Origin: Oscheius sp. JU75
Lineage: Eukaryota; Nematoda; Chromadorea; Rhabditida; Rhabditidae
Direction of reading: 5' to 3'
NCBI GenBank assembly: GCA_037178855.1
Contig: JASJZC010000004.1
Location: forward strand, 1,860,001 to 1,924,000
Length of the DNA: 64,000 bases
Within the stretch, counting starts at the first letter, position 1; the number at the start of each line of letters is the position of its first letter. The position numbers were made by a program, and so were the translations under genes. Shown piece by piece: positions 58,978 to 64,000 of this stretch. The notes under the pieces are model-generated. The model saw nothing but the letters and a program-made list of their open reading frames with translations. It was not told the origin of the DNA and made no database searches.

Positions 58978-60340
58978 TCAATAAGAGATTTCGTGCTTCC
59001 GATGACCGAAAATGACGACGGAAACACATCCTGTAATAATTTGAAGGATGATTACTCCAAGCATCGAAATTCCGAAGATCATGAGGGTGAAGTCGAGTCG
59101 ATCCCAGACCGAGGAGGAACAGGTCGGCAGATTACTCATACAGTTCCTGTTCTGCTCGTTCATGACGCCACAGCAGTCGTACTGAAACCAATATTCTTTT
59201 TACAGAATGATTACTGAACCCGATACTGTATGGCTGCGACATCCGGACTGTTCAGAATGTACGACTCTCTCACGTACTCATAGACTGTCTCTCGAACTGT
59301 TGGTCGATATACTGAAAAATTCTTTACATCTTTACAGCAAGTGCATACCGGTACCTTGTTTGAATTCGGCGCGCAGATTAGAAAGACACGCGGGAAATAA
59401 AAGTTGTGAAAAATGATGGCTTTTCTACTCAAAGAATAAAAGGTCTGACACGAGTCGTTTTTGATTTGCAATCGGAGTGCTACCGGCTGAGCCATGTGGG
59501 CAAACTGAATTTCGCAGTAACCTATGAAAAAGGAGAACAGCAGCACTTGTACAGAGATCAGGAGCGAGCGGTATACGTTTGCTTTAAGAGTAATCGAGCG
59601 AACTGACCAAGAACAAAGATTCCGAGCCCGATTTCTCCAAGAACGAATAGTAGAAGGGCTCCAAAGTAGGCGGCTAGAAGGGCACGTGATGAGGCAGCAG
59701 CTCCTAACAATCCGGCAAAGCCTGTAAGAGCCAGGCCTGCCGAAAAGGCCACTATCACCCAGAATGAGGCCAGAATCTGGAAACAGAGTTATGCAGTTGC
59801 TGTTCGGAGCCTACCCCCGTACGCATGTCGTCTTTGATGCCTGACAGAGGTTCAGGATCATCTTCCCGTTTCAAATTCCTTCGTAGCTCTGATTCGAAAG
59901 ATGAATCGGCTCGGATCCAAATGGCCAGAGCGAGTACTGCAAGCGAGACGAGCTGGAACATTCGGAGGTAACAACTTTTTTGAACTAACATCAGTACTAC
60001 AAGTATACATCATTTACAAAACGTGTGCTGTCAAAATAAACTGGTCCTTGGAAAGAGCCGAGTTCATTGTTTACTTGACTCATGCGTGGGGGGAATCAAG
60101 AAGAGATCAGGTAAATATTGGTGGAACTTCAGCATTTCATTTAAAAAATAATCTATTTCCTATAGATCCTACTTCATATTCATCAGAACTTCATACTAGC
60201 AAGGTTATCGTGGTAACACTTCGGCTACCATCATCACAAGATTCGATCAGAAACGTTAAGACAAAGGAAGTAAGACTCACGACCATGATCAAGTTGAGGA
60301 CGAATACGAAAACTCGAGAGCAGCAGAGACAACAGCCCAT
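58978..60340 (-). CDS. Tetraspanin
   Basis: Four-helix membrane protein of about 240 residues. The N-terminus MGCCLCCSRVFVFVLNLIM carries membrane-proximal cysteines for palmitoylation and starts TM1. TM1 continues after a long intron (about 59954-60280) as LVSLAVLALAIWIR. TM2 and TM3 are in ASFWVIVAFSAGLALTGFAG and AAYFGALLLFVLGEIGLGIF. The large loop contains the hallmark CCG (YDCCGVMNEQNRNC) and further cysteines (MSNLPTCSSSVW). TM4 is LMIFGISMLGVIILQIITGC, then a short tail HRKHEISY. Introns in the loop carry a tRNA-like fragment near 59440-59505. Tetraspanins organise integrins and proteases in membranes. Confidence 0.85.
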
Positions 60341-60541
60341 GATGGAAAAAGACACTCTCGTAATAAGGTGTTCTGGATATGTTTGCTCCTACGGGCCGGA
60401 AGGTGGCGTTGTTTGTCTTTGATCCGTATAGCCGAGATGAAGAGTTTGCGGCAGAAATTACCTAGGAACTGTCTCGCATTTACAGGTTCAGAGTCTTAGA
60501 AAGCGTTTATAACCGGAATAGCGAAAGACCCGTATTGGATA

Positions 60542-63024
60542 TCACATGAGGGGAAAGACGGATAGTATGAGAAGGAGGACTAGCGGGATGACACAGGATG
60601 AAGAAACACAGGGCTCGGGAAGGGACTCGTCTCCAATTGGGAAAGGGTATTCGACCTCGGGTAGGCAGTTTGAGCAGAAGGAGGAACAGGCAGGGCAGAG
60701 AAGAGATCCCTCTCGCAACCAGCCGTCAATGATCTGACTAATGTAAACTAGTTGACCTGAACTGGCCATTGAATGAGAAACAGAAAAGATAGAAACCTTC
60801 GCGACCGCAGGGATAGAGAGTTGAGTTGTAGGCGCCGACGTACAATGTGCCATTGTCACACTTCTTCTCGTAGCAGCCAGCCATGTAGTGACTGATTACT
60901 CGCATTCGACCACATTGTCGTTCTGTCCACGGTTTCGGAAAATCGAAACACATCGAATAGGGCCCATAGACTTCGAGGGTGTCCTCTCCATCTCTGTTGT
61001 TTTCCTCCAATTCACAGCGAGAATCTCTTCGAGTGGTATTGTTGGATAGTTTCCACTCGAATTCCTGGCTGTAAGGGCAGAAGTCGGCCAATTCGACTGC
61101 TCCTCCGTAGTAGGAAGCTCCTTCGGAAGAGACTCCAGGCAGATGGTTGAAGTAGCGAAACTGGTGAGGGAGAGACTTCTTGTAGGGGATGAGATTACAG
61201 AGGGCGAGAGAGTCTCTCTCGGTGGTACATCTGGTCACAGCCAATGACTTCTTCCCGTCATGCTTGATCTCATCGCAAAAGGGGAAGGGAGAGAAGCCTC
61301 TGAATCGGGTATTCATGAAAAAAAGTGGACAATACTTACAGTTCCTTTCTGGTTCTGATCCATTCTCCACAGCTTCGTTTGACAAAATCACAGCCCAGAT
61401 CTCGACCCCAATGCAATGGCTCTGCTATTCTGGAGCCAAAGTTTTACAAGATATAGGAAATTACTCACGAGTAGTCCGGATCGTACCAGCCAGAGTCTTC
61501 CAGAAGAGCTAAGGTAACTCTCGAGTAAACTGGATTCTGGGTATGAGTCCCAGCCATGGCCTCATTCTCGAAGATCCTTTTTTCCCAATGTGTCAATGCT
61601 GTCCCGTCTCCACCCTGATTCTCCAATTCGGCTCCTTCCAGAGTCGAACAACCAAAGTGTTTCCGAGCTTCTTCTTTGACTTTTGGTGTGACTAGCATAT
61701 GAACTGGGTGTACAACGACGCTTCCATCATCTGTAGTCTGCCATTTGTCTCTCAAAATTGTGTCAACTGTGTTCTTGTCCCAGTCGTAATATCCAGACTG
61801 TCTGTTCAGAGAAGTTGGTTTTCCGTAGCGATTTCTAAATTATTAAGTTATCAAAAAGGACTGGGGAAAGTTCACCTTTTAGTCCTCGGATTTCCATTCT
61901 CATCCCGGAAGAAGGCGAAGAGACCGACAGAAAAGCCGAGAGCATGAAGAATCTCGTGTTTGACTGTGGACGACAGAATCTCTCGATCGTGATTATGAGT
62001 CGAGAGAGAATCTGGACAGAGATTGACGTGTCCTGCGATAGGCCGATCGAGCTCAGACTCTTGCTGACAGTGGGCAGCGTATGCCAAAGTATCTGGGTTC
62101 TCGCATCTAGATTGATTAATGTGAATTTAAGCAAATGCCTCGAACCTCTTGGTGTTGCGAGCTGTCACATAGAGAACGAAGTCAGCGTTAGAAACTCCTG
62201 CTCCGACCTCCCCCGAATTGTAGCAGTCGTTCGCTGAGAGACAGTAGGAACAGTCCTGGGAGAAATTCTCTCAAATGTACTCGAAAGAGCCTACCAAAAG
62301 ATGCTCAGATGGGACCTCTGCCTCACCACAAGTCGTTAGTTCTTTGCAACCCTTGTCGCAAGCCACTGATCTCTTTTCCGATCGAAAGTAGTAGTACGAA
62401 GAGACACATTTCCTTCGCAATCGAAGAGGCGCTATCGAAGGATTACGTACATTTAGAGCCGTTTCCCAAAAGCCGGCGGCGTCGGGGAGAAGTGAACTCT
62501 AAAAGGAGGACAGATTAAATGAGGTGAAAGAGAGGACAAACATTGATATAGAGCTGTTTGTCGGCGGACAGTTTTTGGACCGACTCGTCGTAATGTAGGT
62601 GAATTCGGAGACGGTTCGAGACCGAGCGACGGACACGATCTCCTTCACTGGCCTTCTCCAACGGAACATTCAACAAGATCTCCTCGACCGGAGGCACCTG
62701 GAATCGGGACCTATTAGGAGGAGCAGCCAATTAGTCTGTTTATCCTGCCATGCCAATTAGCGCGGAACCTTTGCTCTCTCCGACCATAATCCCATGGAGG
62801 CGAGCAGTCCCCGTTAATCCGTGACGAGTGTTTTGCTGATCGCCAAACAACGGCATCGGGTTACTGGTCGGAGAGTCTCTGTACGCAACTCGAGGCACTC
62901 GAGAAGTCAGTGTGAATTATTAAACATAGAACAGATGTTTCCAACTGACCTGATAGGAACATGGAAAGGGGAGAGAGGGCGCGAGGTGGAGGAACAGCAG
63001 CAGAGCCGTTGATCGCAGGCTCAT
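60542..63024 (-). CDS. lmln: Leishmanolysin-like zinc metalloprotease (peptidase M8, invadolysin)
   Basis: About 690 residues. The signal exon MSLRSTALLLFLHLAPSLP ends CSYQ and joins VPPVEEILLNVPLEK. Next come RLRIHLHYDESVQKL and LLPDAAGFWETALNVR, then cysteine-rich RKCVSSYYYF and CDKGCKELTTCGEAEVP. DREILSSTVKHEILHALGFS (about 61940) contains the HExxH zinc site. HFGCSTLEGAELENQGGDGT and THWEKRIFENEAMAG supply the third zinc His and the Met-turn of M8 peptidases. The C-terminal part has many cysteines. The last exon ends with a hydrophobic tail (SSCVIPLVLLLILSVFPLM) after a serine-rich site, which fits a GPI-anchor signal. Animal LMLN acts in cell migration and mitosis. Confidence 0.92.
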
Positions 63025-63867
63025 CGGCACATCTGAAAGAATTGAATGGGGTCTGGATTCAAGTGAAAGAGAAATCTTAAAGATAAACCGAGATCTCTCA
63101 CTTGACACGAAATTTGAACGGGCGCTTTTTCGAGCGAAGGGGGAGTGATAAAGACAAGGAGTCAAGGACAGCCGGCTGCCGATGAATATTCGGTTAGGGT
63201 ACAGCCTCAATTAGGGCGAAACGTCAATTATCGGAGGAGGGGGAGGTCTCCACACGAACAAACTTGACCCGCTAAGCGGCTTTACTAGGAGGAGTGAGGC
63301 GAGAAGAGGAGCTTTAAACGGAACACTTTGGAAGGAAGCCCTAGGGAGTAGATGCAAATGAGCTGAGAGTGACAGCGGACTGACGGTTGTTCGGATGAGG
63401 ACAAGACAAACACCGCCGAAAGGAGTCGCGGGAGAGAGTCGACCGGGTCCCTTGGTCGGTCAAGGCTGGCCAATGACACACATACCCCTTTAGATTTCAT
63501 CATGGTCAATTAGGTTGCATAAAACGGTTGTCCATGTTTTAGTAGATCGATTAGAATTGCTTGCATCAATTTCTTACCACTCCAGACTCTCTTCTGCACC
63601 AGGAGGCAAGAAATCTTCTTTTAAAAAAAATGAGAAATAGGAGGTCTGAAAATGGCCTAGTGCCGGCGATCGATGGCTCCCAGGCCTGCTAGCTGAGTAC
63701 TAATTCCAAAGGGAAAAATAACAAAGCAGGGAGGTGTCGATCACAGATGGTCGGACTGAAGAGTGTCACCATATGGACTGTTCTAAACGGTCAAGTCTCT
63801 TGAGAGAGACCACCTATTGCCCCAAATAAAAAACAAGAATTGAGGCACTGTTTATTGCTCAAAACGT
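63025..63867. other. Intergenic region at the right end
   Basis: No supported gene. Mixed purine-rich DNA, probably the upstream region of the M8 protease and the 3' flank of the next minus-strand gene. Small open frames (for example 63285-63509) lack recognisable features. Confidence 0.4.
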
Positions 63868-64000
63868 CTAAGCGTTATTGTGACGAATGGTGCCCTCCAG
63901 AGCCTTGATCTTCTCCTCCTGAGCCTGTCCCTTCAGAATGGCCGAGTTGAGCATTCCGATAGTGCGCAGGAGCGAGTCGACCAGAATATTTAGACGATCC
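63868..64000 (-). CDS. 3' end of an unrecognised gene (partial, runs off right edge)
   Basis: An open minus-strand frame enters from the right edge and stops with TAG at 63868-63870. It reads RLNILVDSLLRTIGMLNSAI and then KIKALEGTIRHNNA. It is helical with regular hydrophobic spacing, like the end of a coiled-coil protein. GTTTATTG just beyond the stop could be part of the mRNA 3' end. Too short to name. Confidence 0.55.
   Translation of the reverse strand, partial: DRLNILVDSLLRTIGMLNSAILKGQAQEEKIKALEGTIRHNNA

Noticed and set aside
1-64000. CRISPR array, bacterial operon, prophage or integrated virus
   Set aside because: No spaced direct repeats, no Shine-Dalgarno-linked gene runs, and no viral or transposase proteins; every recognised gene is animal and intron-bearing, except the retrocopy and a few small single-exon frames.

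Overview
This is eukaryotic nuclear DNA from a small, gene-dense invertebrate genome. Nearly every gene has several introns, and most introns are only about 33-50 nt with GT..AG ends. Splice acceptors (TTTCAG-like) often sit directly in front of start codons, as expected for spliced-leader trans-splicing. The gene set is metazoan: integrin beta, Vsx homeobox, tetraspanin, WASP, TRIM-NHL, VNUT, TAK1-like kinase. The protein sequences look closest to nematode families (ceh-10, nhl-1, cutc-1, costars proteins). My best guess is a compact nematode, possibly an enoplean, but the window alone does not prove it.

Layout from left to right. 1-6790 (-) is DNA polymerase theta (POLQ), cut by the left edge. 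A complete Vsx/CEH-10 homeobox gene lies antisense inside its one large intron. 6936-10712 (-) is a kinesin-4-like motor, divergent from SRP9 (10910-11185 +). 12234-14268 (-) is an RNF216-type RBR ubiquitin ligase. 15415-19577 (+) is a TRIM-NHL protein. 19765-20318 (+) is a costars/ABRA-like protein, convergent with WASP (20361-22461 -). 23620-24409 (-) is a UBASH3-type histidine-phosphatase fold that has lost its catalytic residues. 25831-29026 (+) is integrin beta, followed by ribose-5-phosphate isomerase, an intron-containing histone H1, CDT2/DTL, an unrecognised gene and the vesicular nucleotide transporter VNUT. VNUT carries a long foldback repeat in one intron. A tRNA-Pro gene follows.

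The right half holds a BTB protein, a small membrane protein, an eIF4B-like factor, another single-pass membrane protein, a broken glutamine synthetase copy and a small secreted protein. Then come UBXN4 and CutC (tandem, +) and a secreted low-complexity protein. Last is a tandem minus-strand run of leishmanolysin-like protease, tetraspanin and TAK1-like kinase, plus the 3' end of one more gene at the right edge.

Most genes are unrelated housekeeping, signalling or developmental genes rather than a pathway cluster. The clearest themes are actin control (WASP and the costars protein, tail to tail), genome maintenance (POLQ, CDT2) and adhesion or surface proteins (integrin, tetraspanin, protease). 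I found no bacterial operon, CRISPR array, intact transposon or integrated virus. The most interesting items are the Vsx gene nested in POLQ, the catalytically dead phosphatase, the foldback in the VNUT intron and the glutamine synthetase pseudogene.
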